Assembly (NCBI GenBank): GCA_019634955.1
Contig: JAHCAK010000004.1
Location: 1 to 64,000 of the forward strand
DNA length: 64,000 nucleotides
Reading direction: 5' to 3'
DNA from: Burkholderiales bacterium
Lineage (GTDB): Bacteria; Pseudomonadota; Gammaproteobacteria; Burkholderiales; Usitatibacteraceae
The translations under genes were made by a program, and so were the position numbers. Below are positions 43,326 through 50,399 of this stretch, piece by piece; within the stretch, counting starts at the first letter, position 1; every line of letters begins with the position of its first letter. Under the pieces are notes generated by a model, which worked only from the letters and a program-made list of their open reading frames with translations, made no database searches and had not been told where the DNA came from.

Positions 43326-43506
43326 GGTCCTTGTCCCCTTTCCGGCCGGAGAGCAGCACGCCCGCGATCACGGCGAGGATCCCGCCCAGCGCGAGGAGGT
43401 CGACGAAGTGGTGGGCCTCGCCCACGGCGCCGTGCCCGGGGTGGCCCCAGGCGGCGGTCGCGGCGGCGGCGAGGACGAGGGTGGTGACAGCGGCGGTGAG
43501 CTTCAT
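43318..43506 (-). CDS. Small histidine-containing membrane protein heading the hydrogenase operon
   Basis: 62 residues. A signal-like hydrophobic start ([21 protein letters not shown]) is followed by [17 protein letters not shown], then a membrane helix ([15 protein letters not shown]) and a charged tail GRKGDKDHD. The HPGH motif after the cleavage site recalls HupE/UreJ nickel permeases and DUF6732 small proteins, but it is too short to be a permease. The His cluster would lie in the periplasm. RBS gaggagg precedes the ATG, and its end overlaps hupS by eight bases. A nickel-related role is only suggested. Confidence 0.65.
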   Translation of the reverse strand: MKLTAAVTTLVLAAAATAAWGHPGHGAVGEAHHFVDLLALGGILAVIAGVLLSGRKGDKDHD

Positions 43507-43573
43507 GAGGCCTCCTCGGAGATCCGGAACCCGGACATGAACCGGACTTTCTGCCCATGAAGGGGCCCCGCTC

Positions 43574-43587
43574 TTGACCTGAATCAA
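43574..43587. promoter_or_regulatory. FNR/Anr-like palindrome upstream of the hydrogenase structural operon
   Basis: TTGAC-CTGA-ATCAA matches nine of ten FNR consensus positions. Its centre lies 74 bases before the first gene of the hydrogenase operon (ATG at 43506). The rest of the roughly 300-base intergenic region (43507-43805) holds no gene. A TACACT hexamer at 43742-43747 may be a -10 for the divergent TRAP operon. Confidence 0.5.
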
Positions 43588-43805
43588 CGGGAGTGGCGGG
43601 GGCGGCGGGTGCGTAACGGTGCCCGTAACATCGTCACACCGCGCGGATACCCCCCGAAGCATCGTGCACCCGCCCCGGGGCTGTCCGTGGAGGGCGTCCC
43701 GGACCCTGCGCCGGTCATCGACGGCGCCGCCGGGATGTGCCTACACTTGGGCCATCCGGCGGTCCGAGCGCCTGCCGGCCCACAAAACCGAACGAGGAGA
43801 TGCTC

Positions 43806-44780
43806 ATGAACACCCGCACCCTGCTGGGCGCGCTTTGCGCGTGCCTGTTCACCACCGCCGCCGCCGTCGCCCAGACCGAGATCAAGTTCGGCCACGTGGG
43901 CGAGCCCGGCAGCCTCTTCGCCCAGTCGGCGGAGGAGTTCGCCCGCCGCGCCAACGCCAAGCTCGGCGACAAGGCCAAGGTCGTCGTCTACGGCTCCAGC
44001 CAGCTGGGCGGCGACAAGGAGCTGGTCCAGAAGCTCAAGCTCGGCACCGTGGACATCGCCCTGCCCTCCACCGTCATGACCTCGGAGGCCGACATCTTCG
44101 GCGTCTTCGAGATGCCCTACCTGGTGAAGGACAGGAAGCACATGGCGCGCATCGAGAAGGAGGTCTTCTGGCCCTCGATCGCCCCGGCGGCCGAGAAGAA
44201 GGGCCTCAAGGTGATCGCGGTCTGGGAGAACGGCTACCGGCACATCACCAACAGCAAGCGGCCCATCAACACGCCCGACGACCTCAAGGGCATCAAGCTG
44301 CGCGTGCCGGAGGGCAAGTGGCGCGTGAAGATGTTCCAGGCCTACGGCGCCAACCCCGCGCCGATGAAGTTCTCGGAGGTCTTCACCGCCCTGCAGACGG
44401 GCGTCATGGACGGCCAGGAGAACCCCTTCACGCAGATCACCAGCGCCAAGTTCCAGGAAGTGCAGAAGTTCATCTCCCTCACCGGCCACGTCTACACCCC
44501 GGCCTACGCCACCGTCGGCGCGAAGAAGTGGGCCACGCTCCCGGCCGACGTGAGGAAGATCCTCGAGGACACGGCGAAGGAGACGCAGGCCTTCGTCTAC
44601 GAGCTGGCCGAGAAGGGCGACAAGGACCTCCTGGGCGTGATCACCGCGGCGGGCGTGAAGTCCAACGTCCCCAACAAGGACGCCTTCGTGGCCGCCTCCA
44701 AGCCGGTCTACGAGGAGTTCGCCAAGGAGGTCGCCGGATCGAGGGAAGTCATCGACCGCGCCATCGCGCTCGGCAAGTAG
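43806..44780 (+). CDS. dctP: TRAP transporter substrate-binding protein (DctP family)
   Basis: 324 residues. Signal peptide (MNTRTLLGALCACLFTTAAAVAQ) then EIKFGHVGEPGSLFAQSAEEFARRANAKLG. The conserved IKLRVPEGKWRVKMFQAYGANPAPMKFSEVFTALQTGVMDGQENP includes the Arg that binds the substrate carboxylate and the helix typical of DctP. Periplasmic receptor for an organic acid of unknown type. RBS gaggag lies before the ATG. Followed after three bases by the small membrane subunit. Confidence 0.93.
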   Translation: MNTRTLLGALCACLFTTAAAVAQTEIKFGHVGEPGSLFAQSAEEFARRANAKLGDKAKVVVYGSSQLGGDKELVQKLKLGTVDIALPSTVMTSEADIFGVFEMPYLVKDRKHMARIEKEVFWPSIAPAAEKKGLKVIAVWENGYRHITNSKRPINTPDDLKGIKLRVPEGKWRVKMFQAYGANPAPMKFSEVFTALQTGVMDGQENPFTQITSAKFQEVQKFISLTGHVYTPAYATVGAKKWATLPADVRKILEDTAKETQAFVYELAEKGDKDLLGVITAAGVKSNVPNKDAFVAASKPVYEEFAKEVAGSREVIDRAIALGK

Positions 44781-44783
44781 CCG

Positions 44784-45284
44784 ATGACGCTGCAGTCGTT
44801 CCGCCGGGGATACGAGCGCTTCCTCGAGAGGATCTGCATCGCGCTCATGGCCGCGCTCGCCCTGGAAGTCACGGCGGGCGTGGCCTTCCGCTACTCCGGC
44901 CACTCCCTCGTCTGGTACGACGAGGTCGCCACGATCCTCTTGGCGTGGGTCACCTTCTACGGCTCGGCCCTCGCCGTCCTCAAGCACGCGCACATGGGCG
45001 TTCCCGAGGTCGTGCGGATGCTGCCCGCGGGCCCGCGGGTGGCCGCCGCCGTCGTGGCGCAGCTGTGCACGATGGCGTTCTTCGTGCTTCTCGCCTGGGT
45101 GGGCTACACGATCCTCGAGATCCTCGCCTCGGACCGGCTCGTCTCCCTGCCGGAGGTGAGCGTCGCGTACGCGAACTCGGTGATCCCGATCAGCGCCGTG
45201 CTGTTCATCGTGGGCCAGCTGCTGGTGTTCCCCGAGGTGCTGCGCAGCGCGCGCGGCGGGGCCGCGGCCGGGGGGCACGCATGA
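44784..45284 (+). CDS. dctQ: TRAP transporter small permease (DctQ family)
   Basis: 166 residues with four membrane helices (about 18-38, 48-70, 88-110, 128-150). The family segment FRYSGHSLVWYDEVATILLAWVTFYGSALAVLKHAHMGVPEVVRML is present. It joins the binding protein to DctM. The stop overlaps the dctM ATG by four bases. Confidence 0.9.
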   Translation: MTLQSFRRGYERFLERICIALMAALALEVTAGVAFRYSGHSLVWYDEVATILLAWVTFYGSALAVLKHAHMGVPEVVRMLPAGPRVAAAVVAQLCTMAFFVLLAWVGYTILEILASDRLVSLPEVSVAYANSVIPISAVLFIVGQLLVFPEVLRSARGGAAAGGHA

Positions 45285-46564
45285 CCGGGTTCCTGGTGCT
45301 GGCGTGCGTCGTGGTGCTGGTCCTGATCAACGTCCCGATCGCCGTGGCGTTGTGCATCGCTTCCGTCGTGGCGATGGTGACGACGCAGGGCCTGGCGAGC
45401 CTGCCGAACGTGCCGCTCGCGCTCTACCAGGGCGCGACCAGCTTCCCGCTCATCGCGATCCCGCTGTTCATCCTCTCGGCGGCGATCATGAACACGTCGG
45501 GTATCTCGCACCGGCTCATCGATTTCTGCCAGGCGCTCGTCGGCTGGATGCGGGGGGCGCTCGCGCAGGTGAACGTGCTGAGCCACATGTTCTTCGCCGA
45601 GATCTCGGGTTCCGCGGTCGCGGGCGTGGCCGCGACCGCCTCCATCATCATGCCGGCCATGAAGGAGCGCGGGTACCCCGGCCCCTTCACCGCGGCGGTG
45701 ACCTCCTCGACGGCCACGCTCGCGATCATCCTGCCGCCGTCGATCCCCATGATCCTCTACGCGGTCATGGCGGGCGCCTCGGTGGTGCAGATGTTCGTCG
45801 CGGGCATCGTCCCGGGCCTGCTCACGGGCTTCGGCTTCATGGCCCTGTGCTACTGGTACGCGCTGCGCTTCAACTGGCCGGTGGAGGAGATCTTCCAGTG
45901 GGGCAAGCTCTGGCGCGCCTTCAAGCACGCGTTCTGGGCGCTCACGCTGCCCGTCATCATCCTGGGCGGGATCTTCGGGGGCATCGTCACCGCGACCGAG
46001 GGCGCCGCGCTCGCGGTCGTGGCTTCCCTCCTGGTGGGCGGCCTCGTCTACCGCGAGCTCGACTGGCCGCGGCTGCGCGAGGCGGTCGTCGACGGCGCCG
46101 TGCAGACCGGCTCGGTGATGCTGCTGGTGGCCGCCTCGGCCCTGCTCGGGCTCTACCTCACCGAGGTGCAGCTTCCGCAGCAGATCGCCAGGGCGATGCT
46201 CTCGGTCACCAACGAGAAGTGGGCCATCCTCGCGATCCTGAACGTCTTCTTCCTCGTCATCGGCATGTTCCTGCATTCGGCCGCGGCCATCATCCTGGTG
46301 GTCCCGATCGTGATGCCGGTGGTGACCGCCGCGGGGATCGACCCGATCCACTTCGGCGTGATCGTGACGCTCAACCTCGCCATCGGCCAGCAGACGCCGC
46401 CCGTGGCGAGCGTGCTGCTGCTCACCTGCTCCATTGCCAAGGAAAGCGTCTGGGACGTGACCAAGGCCAACATCCCGTTCATCGGGGTGCTGCTCTTCAC
46501 GCTGATCATGGTGACCTACGTGCCGTTCGTGACGCTGGGCCTCGTCAACTTCCTCTACAGGTAA
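45281..46564 (+). CDS. dctM: TRAP transporter large permease (DctM family)
   Basis: 427 residues with about twelve membrane helices. Motifs: SFPLIAIPLFILSAAIMNTSGISHRLI, AEISGSAVAGVAATASIIMPAMKERGYP, LPPSIPMILYAVMAGASV and HFGVIVTLNLAIGQQTPPVASVLL, all typical of DctM. It carries out sodium- or proton-coupled import of the acid delivered by DctP. Followed five bases later by an enoyl-CoA hydratase, which suggests that the imported acid is catabolised through a CoA ester. Confidence 0.93.
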   Translation: MTGFLVLACVVVLVLINVPIAVALCIASVVAMVTTQGLASLPNVPLALYQGATSFPLIAIPLFILSAAIMNTSGISHRLIDFCQALVGWMRGALAQVNVLSHMFFAEISGSAVAGVAATASIIMPAMKERGYPGPFTAAVTSSTATLAIILPPSIPMILYAVMAGASVVQMFVAGIVPGLLTGFGFMALCYWYALRFNWPVEEIFQWGKLWRAFKHAFWALTLPVIILGGIFGGIVTATEGAALAVVASLLVGGLVYRELDWPRLREAVVDGAVQTGSVMLLVAASALLGLYLTEVQLPQQIARAMLSVTNEKWAILAILNVFFLVIGMFLHSAAAIILVVPIVMPVVTAAGIDPIHFGVIVTLNLAIGQQTPPVASVLLLTCSIAKESVWDVTKANIPFIGVLLFTLIMVTYVPFVTLGLVNFLYR

Positions 46565-46568
46565 GCGC

Positions 46569-47348
46569 ATGACCGACACGATCCTCGTCCGCCGCGAAGG
46601 CGACATCGCCACCGTCGTCCTCAACCGCCCGGAGAAGCTCAACGCCCTCACGAAGGGCATGTGGCGGCAGCTGGGCGACGCCTTCCTCGAGCTCGGCGCC
46701 GACGACTCGGTGCGCTGCATCCTGCTGCGCGGCGCCGGGGAGCGCGCCTTCGCCCCCGGCAACGACATCGGCGAGTTCGAGAACGAGCGCTCCAACGTCG
46801 GGCAGGCGCGCGCCTACGGCGAGGTGATGACGCGCACCATCGAGGCCATCGGCGGCTGCCGCCACCCGGTGGTCGCCCAGATCCACGGCATCTGCGTGGG
46901 CGGGGGGCTGGAGATCGCCGGTCTCGCCGACATCCGCATCTGCGGGGAGTCCAGCCGCTTCGGCGTGCCCATCAACAAGCTCGGGCTCGTCATGGCCTAC
47001 TCCGAGATCGGGGCGCTCATCCGGCTGGCGGGCGAGGCCGTGGCGCTCGAGATCCTCCTCGAGGGCCGCGTCTTCGACGCGCGCGAGGCGAAGGAGAAGG
47101 GCCTCGTGACCCGCGTGGTCCCGGATGCCGAGGTCGAGGCCGAGTCGAAGGCCACCGCGCGGCGCATCGCCGACGGCGCGCCGCTGGTGGCGCGGTGGCA
47201 CAAGAAGTTCGCGCGCCGCTTCCGCGATCCCCGACCGCTCGCCGCCGCGGAGCTGGAGGAGGGATATGCGTGCTATGGCACCGAGGACTTCCAGATCGGG
47301 AGGAAGGCCTTCCTCGCGAAGGAGAAGCCTTCGTTCAAGGGGCGATGA
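46569..47348 (+). CDS. Enoyl-CoA hydratase/isomerase-family protein
   Basis: 259 residues of crotonase fold. The oxyanion-hole segments are ERAFAPGNDIGEF (about 58-70) and HGICVGGGLEIAGLADIRICG (about 104-124). Catalytic glutamates of classic hydratases would fall in SRFGVPINKLGL and YSEIGALIRLAG; the second Glu is present, the first is replaced by an Asn/Lys context, so isomerase, hydrolase or lyase chemistry is equally possible. Directly follows dctM, probably in the same transcript. Confidence 0.85.
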   Translation: MTDTILVRREGDIATVVLNRPEKLNALTKGMWRQLGDAFLELGADDSVRCILLRGAGERAFAPGNDIGEFENERSNVGQARAYGEVMTRTIEAIGGCRHPVVAQIHGICVGGGLEIAGLADIRICGESSRFGVPINKLGLVMAYSEIGALIRLAGEAVALEILLEGRVFDAREAKEKGLVTRVVPDAEVEAESKATARRIADGAPLVARWHKKFARRFRDPRPLAAAELEEGYACYGTEDFQIGRKAFLAKEKPSFKGR

Positions 47349-47357
47349 AAGGCATGG

Positions 47358-47518
47358 AAACGCCGATTGCCGCCGATGCCCCGCCGATTGCCGCAGATGA
47401 GTTCGGTCGTGCATTCAAGGTCGCCGTCGATCCTGCAGTCATGCCCCTGCTCACTTAAGTCATCCAGTCCTTGCCTTATCGGCGGCAATCGGCGGGGCAT
47501 CGGCGGCAATCGGCGTTT
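47358..47518. repeat. MITE-like element with 37-base perfect terminal inverted repeats
   Basis: Left arm 47358-47394 begins AAACGCCGATTGCCGCCGAT, right arm 47482-47518 is its exact reverse complement over 37 bases. Each arm contains two copies of CGCCGATTGCCGC-like units around GATGCCCC. The 87-base interior has no gene; the upstream hydratase frame could read through it only if its stop were lost. It fills most of the gap between the enoyl-CoA hydratase (47348) and the CoA-transferase (47545). Confidence 0.75.
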
Positions 47519-47544
47519 TCAAAGCCTCACGCGTGGATGACTCG

Positions 47545-48747
47545 ATGACCGGGCCACTTGCGGGAATCCGCGTCGTCGAGCTGGCCCAGATCATGGCCGG
47601 CCCCACCTGCGGCATGCTGCTCGCCGACATGGGCGCCGACGTGATCAAGGTCGAGAAGCTCCCTGGCGGCGACGACACGCGCTCCTACTCGCGCCCGTCG
47701 GTGAACGGCGAGTCGGCCGCGTTCATGATGCTCAACCGCAACAAGCGCGGCATCGCGGTGAACCTGAAGACCCCCGAGGGCCTCGAGGTCGTGAAGAAGC
47801 TGCTGCTCACCGCCGACGTGGTCACCGAGAACTACCGCAAGGGCACGCTCGAGAAGCTGGGCCTGGGCTGGGACGTGCTGCACGCGCTCAACCCGCGCCT
47901 CGTCTATTGCGTGGTCTCCGGCTACGGGCGCACCGGGCCCTACGCCGACAAGGGCGGCTTCGACCTGATCGCGCAGGGCTTCGCGGGGCTCATGTCGATC
48001 ACCGGGGAGCCGGGCGGCGCGCCCGTGAAGTCCGGCTCGCCCATCGCCGACATCAACGCCGGGATCTTCGCCGCGCTGGGCGTCGTCTCGGCGCTGCACG
48101 CGCGCAACGCTTCCGGACGCGGGCAGATGGTGGACACCTCCCTCATGGAGGCGGCCATCCAGCAGACCTACTGGCAGAGCGCCATCTACCTCGCCACCGG
48201 CGAGAACCCGGGCCCCTCGGGCTCGGCGCACATCCTCACCGCGCCCTACCAGGCGTTTCCCACCGCCGACGGCTGGATCAACGTGGGCGGCGCCAACCAG
48301 TCCAACTGGGAGCGGATCGCCAAGGCCATCGGCCGCGAGGACCTCATCGCCGACCCGCGCTTCGTCACCAACGGCGAGCGCATGCGGCACCTGGCGGAAC
48401 TGACGCCGCTCATCGCCGAGCGCATGAAGTCGCGCACCTCGGCCGAGTGGATCGCGGAGTTCGAGGCGGCCGGGGTCCCGGTGGGGCCCATCAACCGCAT
48501 CGGCGACATGCTGGCCGACCCGCAGGTGGCCGCGCGCGAGATGGTGGTCGAGGTGGAGCACCCCAAGGCCGGGCGCACGAAGGCGATCGGCATGCCGGTC
48601 AAGTTCTCGGAGACGCCCTGCGCCGTCACGCGCCCTTCCCCGCTCCTCGGGCAGCACACGCGCGAGATCCTCGGCTCGCTGGGCTACGACGGGCCGGCCA
48701 TCGACCGGCTGGCGGCCGCGGGCGCCGTTCTTTGTGACGATTCGTGA
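47545..48747 (+). CDS. Class III CoA-transferase (CaiB/BaiF family)
   Basis: 400 residues from ATG 47545 (MTGPLAGIRVVELAQIMAG); GTG at 47533 is an alternative start. The conserved N-terminal segment GPTCGMLLADMGADVIKVEKL is followed by MMLNRNKRGIAVNLKTPEG and LVYCVVSGYGRTGPYADKGGFDLIAQGFAGLMSITGEP; the catalytic aspartate is in MVDTSLMEAAI (near 198). It moves CoA between carboxylic acids. With the TRAP system and crotonase it forms a likely acid-catabolic set, though the repeat at 47358 separates it from them. Confidence 0.92.
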   Translation: MTGPLAGIRVVELAQIMAGPTCGMLLADMGADVIKVEKLPGGDDTRSYSRPSVNGESAAFMMLNRNKRGIAVNLKTPEGLEVVKKLLLTADVVTENYRKGTLEKLGLGWDVLHALNPRLVYCVVSGYGRTGPYADKGGFDLIAQGFAGLMSITGEPGGAPVKSGSPIADINAGIFAALGVVSALHARNASGRGQMVDTSLMEAAIQQTYWQSAIYLATGENPGPSGSAHILTAPYQAFPTADGWINVGGANQSNWERIAKAIGREDLIADPRFVTNGERMRHLAELTPLIAERMKSRTSAEWIAEFEAAGVPVGPINRIGDMLADPQVAAREMVVEVEHPKAGRTKAIGMPVKFSETPCAVTRPSPLLGQHTREILGSLGYDGPAIDRLAAAGAVLCDDS

Positions 48748-48750
48748 CGG

Positions 48751-48789
48751 CTTAGGGTTTTCTTAGGGAACCCGGAAGGAAGTCTTAGG
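48751..48789 (+). promoter_or_regulatory. Triple CTTAGG direct repeat (response-regulator-type box)
   Basis: CTTAGG occurs at 48751-48756, 48762-48767 and 48784-48789, i.e. starts offset by 11 and 22 bases, one and two helical turns. CTTAGG-N5-CTTAGG resembles the CTTAA-N-type PmrA/QseB half-site arrangement of OmpR-family regulators. It lies 62-100 bases before the cytochrome c gene, with TACAGT (48812-48817) as a possible -10. Confidence 0.5.
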
Positions 48790-48850
48790 AACGGGCCCGG
48801 CGGCGCCCGCCTACAGTGGCGGCATTCCCTCACCGCACTGGAGACCCGCC

Positions 48851-49378
48851 ATGCCCGCCTTCATCCGCCGCGCCGCGCCGCTCGCCGCCGCCGTGGCCCT
48901 GCTCACCGCCGCCACCGCCGCCCTGCATGTCGAGGCCGGCAGCACCGCCAAGCCCGCCGCCGCCCCCGCCGCCGACGCGAAGTCGATCGAGCGCGGCCGC
49001 TACCTCGCCCGCATCGCCGGCTGCAACGACTGCCATACGCCCGGCTACGCCCAGACCGGCGGCAAGGTCGACGAGAAGCTCTGGCTCACGGGCGACTCGC
49101 TCGGCTGGCAGGGCGCGTGGGGCACGACCTACCCCTCGAACCTGCGCCTGGCGCTCGCGAAGATGACGGAGCAGGAATGGGTGCGCGTGGCGAAGAGCGC
49201 CCAGTTCCGCGCGCCGATGCCGTGGTTCGCGCTGCACGACATGTCGGAGGCAGATTTGCGCGCCATCTACCGTTATGTGCGCCACCTCGGCCCCGCCGGC
49301 GAGCCCGCGCCCGCGTACCTCCCGCCCGGGCAGGCCGCGAAGGGCCCGGTGATCGCCTTCCCGGGCCAGGCCCACTGA
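48851..49378 (+). CDS. Exported mono-haem cytochrome c
   Basis: 175 residues. Signal peptide (MPAFIRRAAPLAAAVALLTAATAAL), then ERGRYLARIAGCNDCHTPGY with the haem motif C-N-D-C-H (residues 58-62). The distal Met ligand is probably in FRAPMPWFALHDM (near 120). C-terminal ADLRAIYRYVRHLGP is the usual last helix. Periplasmic electron carrier or subunit of a dehydrogenase; the LWLTGDSLGWQG...TTYPSNL segment is typical of cytochromes attached to aldehyde or alcohol dehydrogenases. No dehydrogenase gene is adjacent. Confidence 0.88.
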   Translation: MPAFIRRAAPLAAAVALLTAATAALHVEAGSTAKPAAAPAADAKSIERGRYLARIAGCNDCHTPGYAQTGGKVDEKLWLTGDSLGWQGAWGTTYPSNLRLALAKMTEQEWVRVAKSAQFRAPMPWFALHDMSEADLRAIYRYVRHLGPAGEPAPAYLPPGQAAKGPVIAFPGQAH

Positions 49379-49391
49379 CCCGGTCGGCGAC

Positions 49392-50345
49392 ATGACCGCC
49401 CCCCGCAAGATCATCGCCGTCGTGGGCGCCACCGGCGCCCAGGGCGGCGGCCTCGCCCGCGCCATCCTCGAGGACCCCGCCGGGGGATTCGCCGTGCGCG
49501 CCCTCGTCCGCAACCCGGAAACGGACGCCGCCCGGGCGCTGGCCCGCGCCGGCGCCGAGGTGGTGGCCGCCGACGTGGACGACGAGGCGAGCCTCGCGCG
49601 CGCCTTCGCGGGCGCGCACGGCGCGTACTGCGTCACCTTCTACTGGGCGCATTTCTCGCCGGACAAGGAGCTGGCGCAGGCGGGCAACCTCGCCCGCGCC
49701 GCCCGCGCGGCGGGCGTGCGCCACGCCCTCTGGTCCACGCTCGAGGACACGCGGCGATTCGTGCCGCTGGAGAGCCAGCGCATGCCCACGCTCATGGGCC
49801 GGTACAAGGTGCCGCACTTCGACGCCAAGGGGGAAGCCGACGAGCTCTTCCGGCAGGCGGGCGTGCCCACCACGCTCCTCCTCACGAGTTTCTACTGGGA
49901 CAACCTCGTGCACTTCGGCATGGGCCCGAAGCCCGGGCCCGACGGCACGCTCGCCATCACCATGCCCATGGGAAACGCCCGGCTTCCGGGCATCGCCGCG
50001 GAGGACATCGGGCGCTGCGCGTACGGCGTGTTCAAGGCCGGGCCGGCCTTAGTCGGCCGGACGGTGGGCATCGCCGGCGAGCACCTCACGGGCGCGCAGA
50101 TGGCCGAGGCGCTCGGCCGCGCCCTCGGCCGGCCCGTGCGCTACCAGGACGTGCCGCCGGAGGTGTATCGCGGCTTCGGCTTCCCGGGCGCCGACGACCT
50201 CGGCAACATGTTCCAGTTCAAGCGCGATTTCGAGGCGGACTTCTGCCGCGCGCGCGACGTGGCGCACTCGCGGTCGCTCAACCCGCGGCTGCAGGACTTC
50301 GCCGCGTGGCTGGGTGCGAATGCGGGGAGAATTCCGGTGGCGTAG
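49392..50345 (+). CDS. NmrA-like NAD(P)-binding protein
   Basis: 317 residues. Rossmann motif IIAVVGATGAQGGGLARAIL (G-A-T-G-x-x-G, residues about 7-26), VRALVRNPETDAARAL, and AHGAYCVTFYWAHFS. The active-site Tyr-x-x-x-Lys of short-chain dehydrogenases is replaced, as in NmrA/HSCARG-type redox-sensing proteins. It begins 13 bases after the cytochrome c stop, so likely cotranscribed. It ends two bases before the palindromic repeat at 50348. Confidence 0.87.
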   Translation: MTAPRKIIAVVGATGAQGGGLARAILEDPAGGFAVRALVRNPETDAARALARAGAEVVAADVDDEASLARAFAGAHGAYCVTFYWAHFSPDKELAQAGNLARAARAAGVRHALWSTLEDTRRFVPLESQRMPTLMGRYKVPHFDAKGEADELFRQAGVPTTLLLTSFYWDNLVHFGMGPKPGPDGTLAITMPMGNARLPGIAAEDIGRCAYGVFKAGPALVGRTVGIAGEHLTGAQMAEALGRALGRPVRYQDVPPEVYRGFGFPGADDLGNMFQFKRDFEADFCRARDVAHSRSLNPRLQDFAAWLGANAGRIPVA

Positions 50346-50347
50346 TC

Positions 50348-50399
50348 GTCGGTTGACGGGGACAGTCCCCAAAAGCGGGGACAGTCCCCGTCAACCGAC
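50348..50399. repeat. Palindromic repeat between convergent genes
   Basis: Arms GTCGGTTGACGGGGAC (50348-50363) and GTCCCCGTCAACCGAC (50384-50399) are perfect complements and enclose two GGGGACAGTCCCC units separated by AAAAG. Same build as the repeat at 39331. It lies between the stops of the NmrA-like gene and the GAF protein, and supplies the latter's stop codon (50391-50393). Confidence 0.75.

Noticed and set aside
47349-47458. Read-through extension of the enoyl-CoA hydratase into the inverted-repeat element
   Set aside because: The hydratase has its own TGA at 47346-47348 at the normal family length; the frame continuing through the repeat is a different one and has no family match.
50353-50394. 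TTGAC and GTCAA in the repeat at 50348 as a possible FNR site
   Set aside because: The half-sites are about 37 bases apart within the arms of the palindrome, not separated by four bases, so they are not an FNR dyad.
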